The position numbers and the translations under genes are program-made. The notes below the pieces were generated by a model that saw only the letters and a list, made by a program, of their open reading frames with translations, was not told where the DNA came from and made no database searches. Of a stretch of 64,000 bases of DNA, positions 49,827 to 60,102 are shown one piece after another. The stretch comes from Mayamaea pseudoterrestris (taxonomy: Eukaryota > Bacillariophyta > Bacillariophyceae > Sellaphorales > Sellaphoraceae), in NCBI GenBank assembly GCA_027923505.1, contig BROI01000003.1, positions 930,001 to 994,000 of the forward strand, read 5' to 3'. How positions within the stretch are numbered: position 1 is the stretch's first letter; every line of letters begins with the position of its first letter.

Positions 49827-52800
49827 GTGCATTTCCGACCATGGCGGCTGTCAGTATTGTTGGCACCACTTTCAGCCATGTCTGGCGCGAGTACCAGTAC
49901 AGCGATTGAATGGGACGAAGCGACGGTGAATGCATCGGATCTATACTGGAGTGGCTTGGAGGCTTTCGTTGAGCGCACGAATGAGGGCAAATCGACCTTG
50001 ACGTATTCATCCACAATTTACTTGATAGCGACGTTCGCGCAAATACTCCAAGACAAGATAATCAAAAGGCTACAAAGTGAAAAAGCTAGCAATCAACTAG
50101 CTTGTGATGAAAGACTGTGTGTGCCGGTGGCTGTGGCCATTCCAGAAGGCTTCTATTTGCCACTCGCCATTGCAGCCGTTCATTCGCTGAATCGAGCCAT
50201 TGCATTTGATGACGAAGGCAGTAGCTTCCACGTTGTATTGGTACCTCTTGATCCATCCGATGCACCAAAACGAGTGCAAAGCATGGTGATTGATGCTAGA
50301 CCGCTTTTTATCTTGACGGCTGCGCCTTGTGATTACGACCGACTGCAAAATGCCATTGCGCAGTCGGACAATGAAACTGACATAAGTGAGGCTCCATCTC
50401 CTCTTTACCGAGCGAGAAACGTCATGCTTTTAAACATTGCAAGCATTTTGGCGGGTGTCAGCGTTCCAGAAAAACAGGCCGTGGCTGCTATAGACCAACT
50501 GTTGCGCAAGACGTCTGGATCGCTCATGGCCACGATTTGGGAATGTGGACGAATCTTGAACAATATATCGACGAACTCTACTCTGCTCGACGACGATGTC
50601 AATATTATATCACATCTTTGCTTCACATCTGGTACTACCGGCGCTCCCAAGGGTTGCATCAGCTCTCGCGACTCGCTGCGTAATTATTTGAACGCGAAGA
50701 ATCGCTATCATGAAGATGATCACACGTCACGAGTCTTGCTCGCAAGCAGCATCTCATTTGACCCATGCCTTTCAGATATACTCGCAACCTTTTCTAACCG
50801 AGCGACTTTGGTCATTGCTCGCCGAGAATCATTGGTGCAAAACCTCATTTCCATTTTGCAGACGATGCATGTCACCCATTGCCTATGCACACCAACCTTG
50901 TGGAGTACCACGCTGTTAGCCCACGATTTTACATCTGAACAGTTACACGAGAGGGTTTCAAACTTGCAATGTGTTGCGCTAGGAGGTGAAGCAATTTCTG
51001 CAAAGCTACTCCGCGCGTGGGTCAAACCGAAATTGAAGAGTGACTTTTGCTTGTGCGCAACCTATGGCGTGACAGAAGCTTGTGTCTACCAAACGTTTGG
51101 CGCAATTGACAATGATGACTGCAGCACAAGTGTTGGTGCCCCTTTTGACGGTATGGGCGTTCGTATCTGCGACGAGGCAAATCAAGATCAACTTGTCGAT
51201 GTTAAATCTTGGTTGCCGCCAGAAAATCCAGTTCACGGCGAAGTTGTGCTGTTCGGCAATCAACTTGACAGACATTCCTCATACTTGTGTCGGCACGACT
51301 TATCGGCAAAGAAGTTTGTTTGCGATGGCAATGTCTATTATTACCGGACGGGCGACAGAGGGTTTATACACCCCGAAACGAACAATCTGCACATTTTGGG
51401 AAGGATTGCAGGAGAAAGTGGCATGGTGAAAATCAATGGTATAAGGATCGAGCTGTCTGAGATTGAGACTGCTATCGTCGACCAGAAAGATGCTAACTGC
51501 GTCGCCATTGATTGTATGGCTGTCGCCGAGCAATTGCATGGCGAGACGACGAGCGCCTCAGCTGTTGTGTGCTACGTTGTGTTGAGCGCTGCCTGCTTGA
51601 CGCAACTGGGGTTGGACAGAGCGCTTCCAGACAGTGGTGATATCTGTTCTTCTGGTCCGCTTCTTACTTTACTACGTGAAAGATGCAAGAATGCAGTTAA
51701 GATTATGCCATCCTCCTTCATCATTCTACCGAGAATTCCACTGTCGCCAACTGGCAAGCGCGATAGGCTAGGGGCTTCAAAGAAGATAGAATGGATCTCG
51801 CTCAGCTCTCTGATTTTGAGTGAAAAGAATTTGGTTTTGTTAGAGAAGCATGGCAGGTTAGGACAGCTTCTCTCTGACCTCATTGTAGATTGCTTAAATC
51901 TCCAGCCCGTCCAAAAGTCAATGTTAACAATTCACGCAACATTTGGAATGGCTGGTGGTGATTCACTGGCGGCCACTCGGGTCACGCGAACGCTCTATGC
52001 GCTGCACCACAATGTTCCCAACTCGCGTTACATTGGCGGAGAGTTCGGTGTTCTCGATGGGCCTTTCGCGGCTAGGCATTTGATTGCTGCCAAGGACCTT
52101 GGAAGCTACGTGGACTGGCTGGAGAGTAATGATGTCTGCCTGGGCGATGCGAAACGCTTTGATGTATTACAGGGAGGTGCTTACGGAGACAAGGCTGGAG
52201 TCCTTGACAAAGATCAAGATGTTATTGCGCGCGACGAAGGCGAGGAGTTGTATGGAGCTTTGTTCGAGTCAGCAACTCAAGGGTATACCAATATTGGCCT
52301 AGCTCTGCTTGATGTTGGTGCTGACCCATCGCTGGGGGCGCATGGTGGAAGACTGGGTAAGGTCGGTTCTCGCTTAATGCGCAAACAGGTTTTTCGCTCC
52401 AGTCCAATGCACCTGGCATGTGTGCGGGGCGATTCTCTTTTGATCCTTGGTTTGATCGAGAAAGGAGCCGCAATTAACAGTCCTGATGCCTCTGGTCTCT
52501 TTCCCTTGCATCTGCTGGCTTCAGGCGAACCAGGGAACTACAGTAAGGTGGATGACTTGAGAAGAATCGACTGCGCGAAGGCTCTCTTGGATGCGGGCGC
52601 TCCTCTTTCAATGAAAGACGGCCAAAAGCAGACAGTCATTCACGTTGCAGCGCGATCAGGTCGACGTGAATTTCTTGATCATATTTTAAAGCAATGGACT
52701 GAGATATATCTGGAAGTGGACGAACGCAAGGCGGATAGTTTGGACTGGCGAGACTCTTTCAACCGGACAGCAGTCCACTGGGCCGTTTTAAATGGTCATG

Positions 52801-52979
52801 TAGAAACGCTGAGTATATTGCTACGAATGGGTTGCAAGCCCGACCCTGCGAAGCTGAAACATGCAAAATCATCTAGTTTGACCCTCGAGACGCCAGAGGA
52901 AATGTGCTGTCGTCTGTACGAAAAAGAAGCTGCTGTCGGCAAACAAATTTTCAGCTTACTAAAGAAATATAGTCTGTAA
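49827..52979 (+). CDS. adenylation domain - carrier protein - ankyrin repeat fusion (AASDH-like)
   Basis: A 1050-residue intronless protein. An amino-acid-type adenylation domain covers about 30-665: A3 LCFTSGTTGAPKG (~266-277), A4 ISFDPCLSD with the Asp that binds the amino group in amino-acid activators, ALGGEA, A5 ATYGVTEA (~412), A7 YYRTGDRG (~505) and A10 PLSPTGKRDR with the catalytic Lys (~645). A carrier domain follows with AGGDSLAATR, Ser713 being the phosphopantetheine site. From about 810 to 1035 there are four or five ankyrin repeats (PMHLACVRGDSLLILGLIEK, FPLHLLAS, TVIHVAARSGRREFL, TAVHWAVLNGHVETLSILLR). Animal AASDH has the same A-T order but ends in beta-propeller repeats. A start at 49878 is also possible. 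Confidence 0.88.
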   Translation: MHFRPWRLSVLLAPLSAMSGASTSTAIEWDEATVNASDLYWSGLEAFVERTNEGKSTLTYSSTIYLIATFAQILQDKIIKRLQSEKASNQLACDERLCVPVAVAIPEGFYLPLAIAAVHSLNRAIAFDDEGSSFHVVLVPLDPSDAPKRVQSMVIDARPLFILTAAPCDYDRLQNAIAQSDNETDISEAPSPLYRARNVMLLNIASILAGVSVPEKQAVAAIDQLLRKTSGSLMATIWECGRILNNISTNSTLLDDDVNIISHLCFTSGTTGAPKGCISSRDSLRNYLNAKNRYHEDDHTSRVLLASSISFDPCLSDILATFSNRATLVIARRESLVQNLISILQTMHVTHCLCTPTLWSTTLLAHDFTSEQLHERVSNLQCVALGGEAISAKLLRAWVKPKLKSDFCLCATYGVTEACVYQTFGAIDNDDCSTSVGAPFDGMGVRICDEANQDQLVDVKSWLPPENPVHGEVVLFGNQLDRHSSYLCRHDLSAKKFVCDGNVYYYRTGDRGFIHPETNNLHILGRIAGESGMVKINGIRIELSEIETAIVDQKDANCVAIDCMAVAEQLHGETTSASAVVCYVVLSAACLTQLGLDRALPDSGDICSSGPLLTLLRERCKNAVKIMPSSFIILPRIPLSPTGKRDRLGASKKIEWISLSSLILSEKNLVLLEKHGRLGQLLSDLIVDCLNLQPVQKSMLTIHATFGMAGGDSLAATRVTRTLYALHHNVPNSRYIGGEFGVLDGPFAARHLIAAKDLGSYVDWLESNDVCLGDAKRFDVLQGGAYGDKAGVLDKDQDVIARDEGEELYGALFESATQGYTNIGLALLDVGADPSLGAHGGRLGKVGSRLMRKQVFRSSPMHLACVRGDSLLILGLIEKGAAINSPDASGLFPLHLLASGEPGNYSKVDDLRRIDCAKALLDAGAPLSMKDGQKQTVIHVAARSGRREFLDHILKQWTEIYLEVDERKADSLDWRDSFNRTAVHWAVLNGHVETLSILLRMGCKPDPAKLKHAKSSSLTLETPEEMCCRLYEKEAAVGKQIFSLLKKYSL

Positions 52980-53263
52980 GCAACTAACGGTTTATAAACA
53001 AGGAATGAATACCTGGTTACCGGGAGCATTTCCAGTGAAAAGTCCTTTGCTATACGAGTATCGTACGGATACCCTGTGAAGAACCAGTGCGACACAAATG
53101 TGTTGACGAGCTTGAATCGTCGCATCCGTACAGTACCGGGAAATTTTACCATGGCAGAAACCCTCATATCAGGAATTGTTTTGGTGATGATAGCCGCAAC
53201 TGTTACTAATTCGATACTGTAAATAAGCTTTTGAACTACGCGACAAACAGCTATAAATTCATT

Positions 53264-55489
53264 ATGTATCCGACGGAGCAGCCAAGCGCCAAGTGCGACC
53301 TCATCTCTCGCCGGCTGCCAGTCAACGAATCATTGAAGGAATTTTTTGGGTTCGACTCCGCAGCCTCTCTCTTTCAAGCACTGAAACAACCTCTTCCTTC
53401 GGATTTGAAGCTGTTGTCAACCCTGTACATTTATCCGTCGGATGCACCGTCGCCTCCCATGAGTCGCTCGCTCGCAGTCATTGGCGTTGCGGATGTTTCG
53501 CTCAAAGTGGTTCGACAATTGATAGGCGAGGCTATCGACGAAGAGAATACACAGTTACCAGCGTGTTTAACAAAATCGACCGTGGCTGTTCGACGGGCTG
53601 ATGGTGCGCACAAAAATGACATGGAGGAACGACACTTGCAAAACTCGACTGTCTTTTCCAAATTCATGCGACGTCTTGCGAGCGAAGGAGTTGTTGCGAT
53701 TATTGCGCCCGACAAATTTGGTCGATTTGGTATATTGTCGCCGTCATCACGCCTGATGGCTGACGATGCTAGTACTTCTAGTCATGATTACTACGCCCGT
53801 GTATATCTTGGAAGAGTTGATACAGTCAAGGAGTACTTGACTCAAGGAGAAGAGCCTCAAACTCCGCCTTTCACCGCGCAGGACGACAGCGCTTCGTCGA
53901 GCGGACTGTGGGCGCCACCTGGAGCATCATCCTTAGCTGACGATTCTGCAAACGGGCTCTGGCAGCCGCCGACGACTGATGACGCTGGAAATGGACTTTG
54001 GCAGCCGCCTGGCGCATCCGGCGCAGCAATGAACTATGATTTTGGAGATGCTGCCGCTGCAACGTTTCCTTCAGATACAACAACAAGCGACGTCAGCAAC
54101 AAACGAAAACTTGAAGACTTTCATGGCGACTCGGGAGCCGCTGCTGCCGATGCGTTCTATTCGTCGTTGACCCGGACGCTAGAAACACGAGCAGATTCTC
54201 GCATCTACCACCTGCGAGCTTACAATGGATGGGTAAAGGCGACGCAGATTCAAGAATTGAATCCAAAGACAAAGAACAATCGTGATGGCCCTCTTCGCAT
54301 ATTGGATTTGGCTTGTGGCAAGGGTGGTGATTTGGGGAAGTGGACTTTGCATCAACGAGGCGTGCGCAACTACGTTGGAAGCGATGTAGCCCGAGGGTCA
54401 CTCAAGGATGCTGCCATTCGCGCCCGACGGATGCGAGGCAAGCTCAAACAATGTACCTTTACCTGTGCCGACCTTGGAGCTGACGTGCCTGGGCGATTAA
54501 AGGGACTAAATCACAAGTACATGCAAAAACTACTGACTTGGTCGCTCCAAAATGAATCGGCGGGTAAAAAGTCAGATCCTATCTTTCAAATGGTGCGAGG
54601 CGGAGGCATATCCTTAGACGATCACTTTGACGTGGTCTCGATCCAGTTTGCAATTCACTATATGATGTCGTCGAAGCAGCGGGCCCGACGTTTCTTTCAA
54701 ACAGTCAGTGAGCTTCTCGATGTAGGCGGCAATTTGATCGTGACCACGATTGATGCACGTCGAGTCGTATGGCATCTGATGAACATGGGAATCGACCTAC
54801 ATTTTGATGATGTTTCCAACCATGATGAAGGCGACGTTGTAATTAGCGTTGGGAACGGCGCATGCAAGCTGCGCTTTCAACGCCAGGTCGTCAGGCGCAT
54901 ATTCACGGCAGACACCAACGACCCAACAGGGGATGACATGTTTGGCTTAGAGTACTCATTTACGCTGGTGGAAGGCGATGATCATTCGCACGGTGTCGGC
55001 GATGCTGTAAACCTTCCTGAGTGGCTAACTCCAATACCTGTCCTTGTTGCGCTGGCCAGTGAAGCTGGCCTTGAGCTTGAGTCAGCTGAAAATTTTCACG
55101 AGTTCTTCCATGCACGAAGCAATCCGCTGGTAAACGTCGCTGCCCATAGCAGTATGTACAGTATGAAAGCCTTGAATAGGAACGGAACCATCGCCTCTGA
55201 TGAATGGGAGATAAGTGGCATGTATGTCGCTGTCAAATTTCGCAAAGTACGAGATTCGACGATGCAGGTGGAAGAAAGCGACGAAGACGAGACTGACGAC
55301 GAAGACGAGAGGGGAGCACCGGAAGCTCCGCGCGATATTGATCCCAAATTGAAAATAAAACTCATGCCAATAGCCTTGATGAAAGCGAAGAAAACGGTCG
55401 GCGCCGATGTCTGGCAATCCCTTGCCAGTGACGAGAAGAGCCGCCTGACTGAAATTGAGTTGGCGAAGCTTGCATCTGCATCGCCGTAG
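53264..55489 (+). CDS. mRNA cap guanine-N7 methyltransferase with long N-terminal extension
   Basis: This nuclear enzyme methylates the 5' cap. From Met at 53264 it has 741 residues (a Met at 53231 adds 11). The C-terminal catalytic part (about 305-715) has ILDLACGKGGDLGKW (SAM motif I, about residue 345), YVGSDVARGSLKDA, HFDVVSIQFAIHYMM, GGNLIVTTIDARRVV and LEYSFTLVEGDD, as in RNMT/Abd1. The first ~200 residues form a globular region ending GVVAIIAPDKFGRFGIL, which faintly recalls a SPOC domain. Then three GLW(A/Q)PP motifs lie within a Ser/Ala/Asp-rich linker (about 210-260). The acidic insert EESDEDETDDEDE is near the end. Confidence 0.9.
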   Translation: MYPTEQPSAKCDLISRRLPVNESLKEFFGFDSAASLFQALKQPLPSDLKLLSTLYIYPSDAPSPPMSRSLAVIGVADVSLKVVRQLIGEAIDEENTQLPACLTKSTVAVRRADGAHKNDMEERHLQNSTVFSKFMRRLASEGVVAIIAPDKFGRFGILSPSSRLMADDASTSSHDYYARVYLGRVDTVKEYLTQGEEPQTPPFTAQDDSASSSGLWAPPGASSLADDSANGLWQPPTTDDAGNGLWQPPGASGAAMNYDFGDAAAATFPSDTTTSDVSNKRKLEDFHGDSGAAAADAFYSSLTRTLETRADSRIYHLRAYNGWVKATQIQELNPKTKNNRDGPLRILDLACGKGGDLGKWTLHQRGVRNYVGSDVARGSLKDAAIRARRMRGKLKQCTFTCADLGADVPGRLKGLNHKYMQKLLTWSLQNESAGKKSDPIFQMVRGGGISLDDHFDVVSIQFAIHYMMSSKQRARRFFQTVSELLDVGGNLIVTTIDARRVVWHLMNMGIDLHFDDVSNHDEGDVVISVGNGACKLRFQRQVVRRIFTADTNDPTGDDMFGLEYSFTLVEGDDHSHGVGDAVNLPEWLTPIPVLVALASEAGLELESAENFHEFFHARSNPLVNVAAHSSMYSMKALNRNGTIASDEWEISGMYVAVKFRKVRDSTMQVEESDEDETDDEDERGAPEAPRDIDPKLKIKLMPIALMKAKKTVGADVWQSLASDEKSRLTEIELAKLASASP

Positions 55490-55674
55490 CCTGGCTTTTC
55501 AACTATAAAACTGGACTCTCCTGCCCAGACATTACGGCAGCCCTATCTTCACATTTCCTGTCTACCGATCAATTGCAGACACATGAATCGGCAATCGAGT
55601 GATTCGTGGTATTAGTAAATTTGATTGTATTATATAATCCATTCACTTATGTTTACGGTAGATCGTTAAATATG

Positions 55675-57531
55675 TTATTTCGCCATAACATCCAAAGAAT
55701 TTTTAGCTTCAGACATGGCCTCGACAAATGATATCGCAGCTTCATTTTGAAATTTCCACTTGTGATGCCAAGGACACCATCCTTCGGGCCAGCCGACATG
55801 ACCACCACGTTGCGTTAATAGCAAGACGAGGTATCCATCACCCATACGAACGAGCGAATCGGGACGCATGAATCCTTCATTGCTAACAATCGTTCTGAAC
55901 GTAGATATAGGATCGTCAAACGCTTGTAGTACGCATAATGGGATCGCCAACTCTGTGACCCGTGGTCGGACACTGAGAATTTCGAAAGACGACTCGCGAT
56001 GTTCCCAAGGAACATCACCAAGGGCTCCAGACTCCGAGTAATAGTGCATTAGGTCTTGATAACCGTTGTACGCAACCGCGGCGTATTGATCTGCTTCAAC
56101 AACATTCTTGGCGCGAAGTAGAGCAAGCATATCATCCCTAGACAACCGGTGCGCGAGTCGGTTTGCCCATTTTGCAGCCAGCTGCGAAAATCGAGTCAAG
56201 TCACCAACCATTGGAAGCCAAAGTCGCTTAGCCCGCTCATTGAAAGCCTCATGACGACAGTCCATAGCCCCTGATACAGAAAACCCAACATCCAGAGCGC
56301 ACGAGTTACCGTAAGAGACTGCATAGTTGTTCAGAACAATCGCTCCCATGGAATATCCCACGCCTCCCAAGATTTGACCGTCTTTAAGAACATGCGCTCG
56401 AAGATATGTCGCAGCCTCATGAACGTCTGTGAGCCTTGCTGCGTGAAATATGTTCCAACCTCGAATGGGTAAATCCATGAGACCCCTGGAAACCATGACA
56501 ACAACAGTTGAGCCGCGATGGGTGGCTCGATGAACAAAATCTTTGACATATTCCTCGTTAGAGCCGCCGTTTATACCGTGTAGTATAAGGTAAAGAGGCG
56601 GAGGCACCGCACTACAATGTGCATCACTGCAAGTCGCTCGCAGAGATTCATCCACGGAGAAGTAAATGTCCAGAGCCAAAACCTCGCCATCGGAAACATC
56701 TAAAAAGACCCTCGTTGACGGTAAACCGTCCACTGATTGCGAGTAGAGGAAAAAGGGTAAACCCGTTCGAGCATCACCAGTCAACATCCATGGCGTTGGA
56801 TTAGAATAAGTGTAATTGTCCGGCGGCCAAACATGCACCAAGCGATCAATCAGTGTGTTATTGGGATTGTAGTACAAGCCAGCCGAAACGCGAATGTCAA
56901 CATCGTCTGGGTTCCCAAAATAAAAGTGTCCTCGATGAAAGCAAAGGGAAACAGCAAGTGTCGCAACAAAGCCCAACATCCAGCGCGTCCTTTCCAGTTC
57001 GTATTGGAAACACAAGCGCAGCGACATGATCATTGCAGCAAGGAACATTGTGCATCCATACAATGGTCCGAATTCGAGAACATACATGGAATCCGTCATC
57101 AAAACAAGTGCAAACGAAGCCGTTGATATGATCGTAAATGACAAGTGCCCTCTGCTCGTCCGTGTCTTGTTATCTTCAGCAAGTAAAGCATTAACATTAT
57201 ATTTGAGGAGCAAGCAGACACCCAGTGGTGCGAGAAATCCAGCCAAGAGTCGAAACCACAAATCAGCAAACGACGCAAGGACCGGAAGGCGCATGTGCAA
57301 GTATGTGATCCATGCTTCCACTCGCGATTCATGTAAGTCTTCTAGTAGTGATCCCATGGGCGGCACATCGACGAGTGTAAAGTTAAAATCGTCAGCGCAG
57401 AATGGATGCATCCTTGGAAGATCCAAGGCTTGCAGAAAGGACTGCGCGGTATGACTCAGCGATTCCGTCGGCCGGTCCTTGATGTTGCGCTCCATGGCGG
57501 AGCAAAAGTCCTCGATGGAAAACAAGGGCAT
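55675..57531 (-). CDS. membrane alpha/beta hydrolase (YheT/ABHD1-3-like), paralog A
   Basis: From Met at 57531 (MPLFSIEDFC, aligned with the start of paralog B) the protein has 618 residues; the frame opens 22 codons earlier. Three or four hydrophobic segments in the N-terminal 220 residues are followed by the hydrolase: LILHGINGGSNEEYVKDF (oxyanion region), VMVSRGLMDLPIRGWNIFHA, GGVGYSMGAIVL (nucleophile Ser394), FDDPIS (acid) and QRGGHVGW (His578). This triad order is that of the ABHD1/ABHD3/YheT group, lipid or ester hydrolases. It is divergent from its paralog at 58151, with about 620 bases between starts. Confidence 0.88.
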   Translation of the reverse strand: MPLFSIEDFCSAMERNIKDRPTESLSHTAQSFLQALDLPRMHPFCADDFNFTLVDVPPMGSLLEDLHESRVEAWITYLHMRLPVLASFADLWFRLLAGFLAPLGVCLLLKYNVNALLAEDNKTRTSRGHLSFTIISTASFALVLMTDSMYVLEFGPLYGCTMFLAAMIMSLRLCFQYELERTRWMLGFVATLAVSLCFHRGHFYFGNPDDVDIRVSAGLYYNPNNTLIDRLVHVWPPDNYTYSNPTPWMLTGDARTGLPFFLYSQSVDGLPSTRVFLDVSDGEVLALDIYFSVDESLRATCSDAHCSAVPPPLYLILHGINGGSNEEYVKDFVHRATHRGSTVVVMVSRGLMDLPIRGWNIFHAARLTDVHEAATYLRAHVLKDGQILGGVGYSMGAIVLNNYAVSYGNSCALDVGFSVSGAMDCRHEAFNERAKRLWLPMVGDLTRFSQLAAKWANRLAHRLSRDDMLALLRAKNVVEADQYAAVAYNGYQDLMHYYSESGALGDVPWEHRESSFEILSVRPRVTELAIPLCVLQAFDDPISTFRTIVSNEGFMRPDSLVRMGDGYLVLLLTQRGGHVGWPEGWCPWHHKWKFQNEAAISFVEAMSEAKNSLDVMAK

Positions 57532-58150
57532 CGTAGTGTAGTGCTGCTGGCCGCTTGAGATCTGAAGTCTGAAGAGCACGCAATCCCAAACAATCAAAGC
57601 AAGCAGTCAATTGAGGATATTATTCGACAAGCAAACTACCTTACGTTGTGCAAGCCTTCATCTTTTATATAATATATGGAGAGGGAAAATGGAGAACTCC
57701 TCGTTCGTCGAAGCGAACCAGAGATCCGCGAATCGCCGTTCGCTGCTTGCAACGCCGAGGTTCGCAGAGTCGTTCGAAAGAAGATCTCAATCTCCCATTT
57801 TTGCTGCTCAGTAGAGAATGGAATTACAAGGGCAATTAAGATTGTCCAGGAATAGCAAAGACGAGTTGATCAGATCATCATGGTCCCACGGAACGATCGC
57901 GTCAACTTTGGAGATGGTGAGTGAGCTTCTAAAACCGCTACGACATACTGGGCTGATTTTGATTGGCTTAGCGATACACACTAAGACACCATTGAAACCG
58001 CGAAAGCGCGCCATGACGACGCGAGGCTCTTTTTCGTGATGAATTCGACCATGGCCGGAAACATGCATGTACGCCTGTAAAGTCTCAACCCCCGCCCTTG
58101 GAGCATAAAGCATTTACGAAACCATCAACTTCTCGAATAGAAATTCAAGC
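57532..58150. promoter_or_regulatory. divergent promoter region between the two hydrolase paralogs
   Basis: About 620 bases. Short open frames (for example 57818-58039, 73 codons) have no family likeness. No motif was recognised. Confidence 0.4.
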
Positions 58151-60010
58151 ATGTCTGACTGGAGCATCGAGACTTGGTGTGCAAGTCAACAACCTTCCGA
58201 TATTGGCTCACTCGATGCATCGGCACAATCGTTCTTGGGTCAGCTAAATCTCGACGCCATTCATCCATTTTGTAAAGATACTTCATTTTACTATGTGGAA
58301 GGTGTTCCACCACAAGGTCCACTCTTGAGTCACGAGCATTTGGAGACAACGCTGGATGTCGCGCTGACAACCTTTTTTCGAGTCTGTCCTCCCTTGCTGG
58401 CCATGGTCGAGCTATGGCTGCGGCTCTTTGCGTTTGTCTGTGCGCCTCTTGGTTTGGCGCGCTTGTCATGGGAGATTTTGGGCGAAAAAACTTCGAAGCA
58501 GGATGGTCCAAGGCATATTCGCGTAGCTACGCTACTCGTTGCGTTGTTGACGCTTGCCTCATCGGTGGTGTTAACTACAGATGACCTTTATCGACTTGAA
58601 TTTGAAACTTATTATGGATTAAACATGCTCATCCTATCGGTTATTTTGGTCATAAGGCTGGCTGTCATGTATCGTCGACGACTATTGGTCATTGCTACGC
58701 TTGGATCTGTGGCATTGACAATGTACATGTTGTTCGATGCCACTCAAGGCACCTTCATGACGCTGCACCACGCTCTTCCGCAATTCAACGAAGGGTTATA
58801 CTATGACGAGTCCAATACATTTGCTCAGCGCGTCCAAGAAAACTGGCTAGAAGCGACTCGGAGCTACCTTCCGCCAAAAGCGACAGTGTGGATGCCGACT
58901 GGTGATTCGCGAACGGGTCTTCCATTCCTTTTGAACCATGTGGACAGTCCCTCCTGGACTCGCGTCTGGTTATCCATTTCGGACGATGACGAAGTCGTGG
59001 CAATCGATATTCACTTTCCAAACGGCCGGCACGACACTATTCAGCCTCTTTTTCTTGTCTTGCATGGACTGAATGGTGGCTCGCAGGAAGAGTACGTCAA
59101 GGACTTCACACATCGCCAAGCCATGGAGAATGCGACGGTTGCTGTCATGGTCGCTCGTGGACTCATGGACCTTCCGGTGCGAGGGATGAACCTCTTTCAT
59201 GGCGCGCGGTGGACGGATGTGCACGTTGCTGCGACAGCCCTACGAAAGGGCTTGGTTGAAAAACAATTGCTTGCCGGCGTCGGCTACTCCATGGGTGGAA
59301 TCATCTTGCCAAACTATGTGGCTAGGTCGGGAGCGGACTGCGCACTGGACGTGGCTGTATCCGTGTCGGGTGGCTTGGATATGCGATACGAAACAAACTT
59401 TTCGCGGGCGCAGCGCCTGTGGCAACCAATTCTCACGCAGGAGCTACGTGAGAAATTTGTCGTTGGCAAATGGGGCGAGCGTACAAAGGCGAGGCTGACT
59501 ACGCAACAAATGAAATACATGATGCGGGCTTACCATATCTCCGAGATCGACGAAACAGCGGTGGTTGCTTATAACGGATTTCGCAACCTCGACCATTACG
59601 TGAGTTCTTTTTGTTGCTTTACTTGTTCATTCGTCGTGGCATCTCACTTACTCTGGCATTGTTAGTATTCAGAGATGTCTGCATTTGGCGATATTCCCGC
59701 CAAAAGTCACAATGCATCCGTGGCGACTGTGGGGCGAATCGATGGCGTGTCAATTCCCCTGCTAGTGATACATGCACTGGATGATCCCTTAATAACTTGG
59801 CAGACGGTTGCATCCAATTATGGCCAACTCCACCCTAAAGCATTGACAGCACGAGCTCACGGCAACATATTTCTTCTGCTCACTAAACGTGGAGGGCACG
59901 TTGGCTGGCCCATGGGCTCGTTTCCTTGGGTTCACAACTGGAAATGGATGAATGATAACGCGGCATCGTTCGTCTACGCCGTTCAGCAAGCCAAAGAGGA
60001 GGTTGATTAA
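58151..60010 (+). CDS. membrane alpha/beta hydrolase (YheT/ABHD1-3-like), paralog B, two exons
   Basis: Exon 1 is 58151-59599 and exon 2 is 59666-60010; a 66-base intron in phase 0 (gtgagt to gttag) rebuilds LDHYYSEMSAFGD, which matches the uninterrupted paralog (MHYYSESGALGD). The product has 597 residues. N-terminal membrane segments are followed by LVLHGLNGGSQEEYVKDF, VMVARGLMDLPVRGMNLFHGAR, AGVGYSMGGIIL (Ser380), HALDDPLI (acid) and KRGGHVGW (His). If the intron were retained, the protein would stop early and lose the acid and the histidine. Confidence 0.9.
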
Positions 60011-60102
60011 TAGCTACGTATGTATATTAAAATATTTATCTTATATACGAGCCGTCATACAAATGTTTCTTCAAGGGGCATGCACGTGCCTACCGGTACC
60101 GC

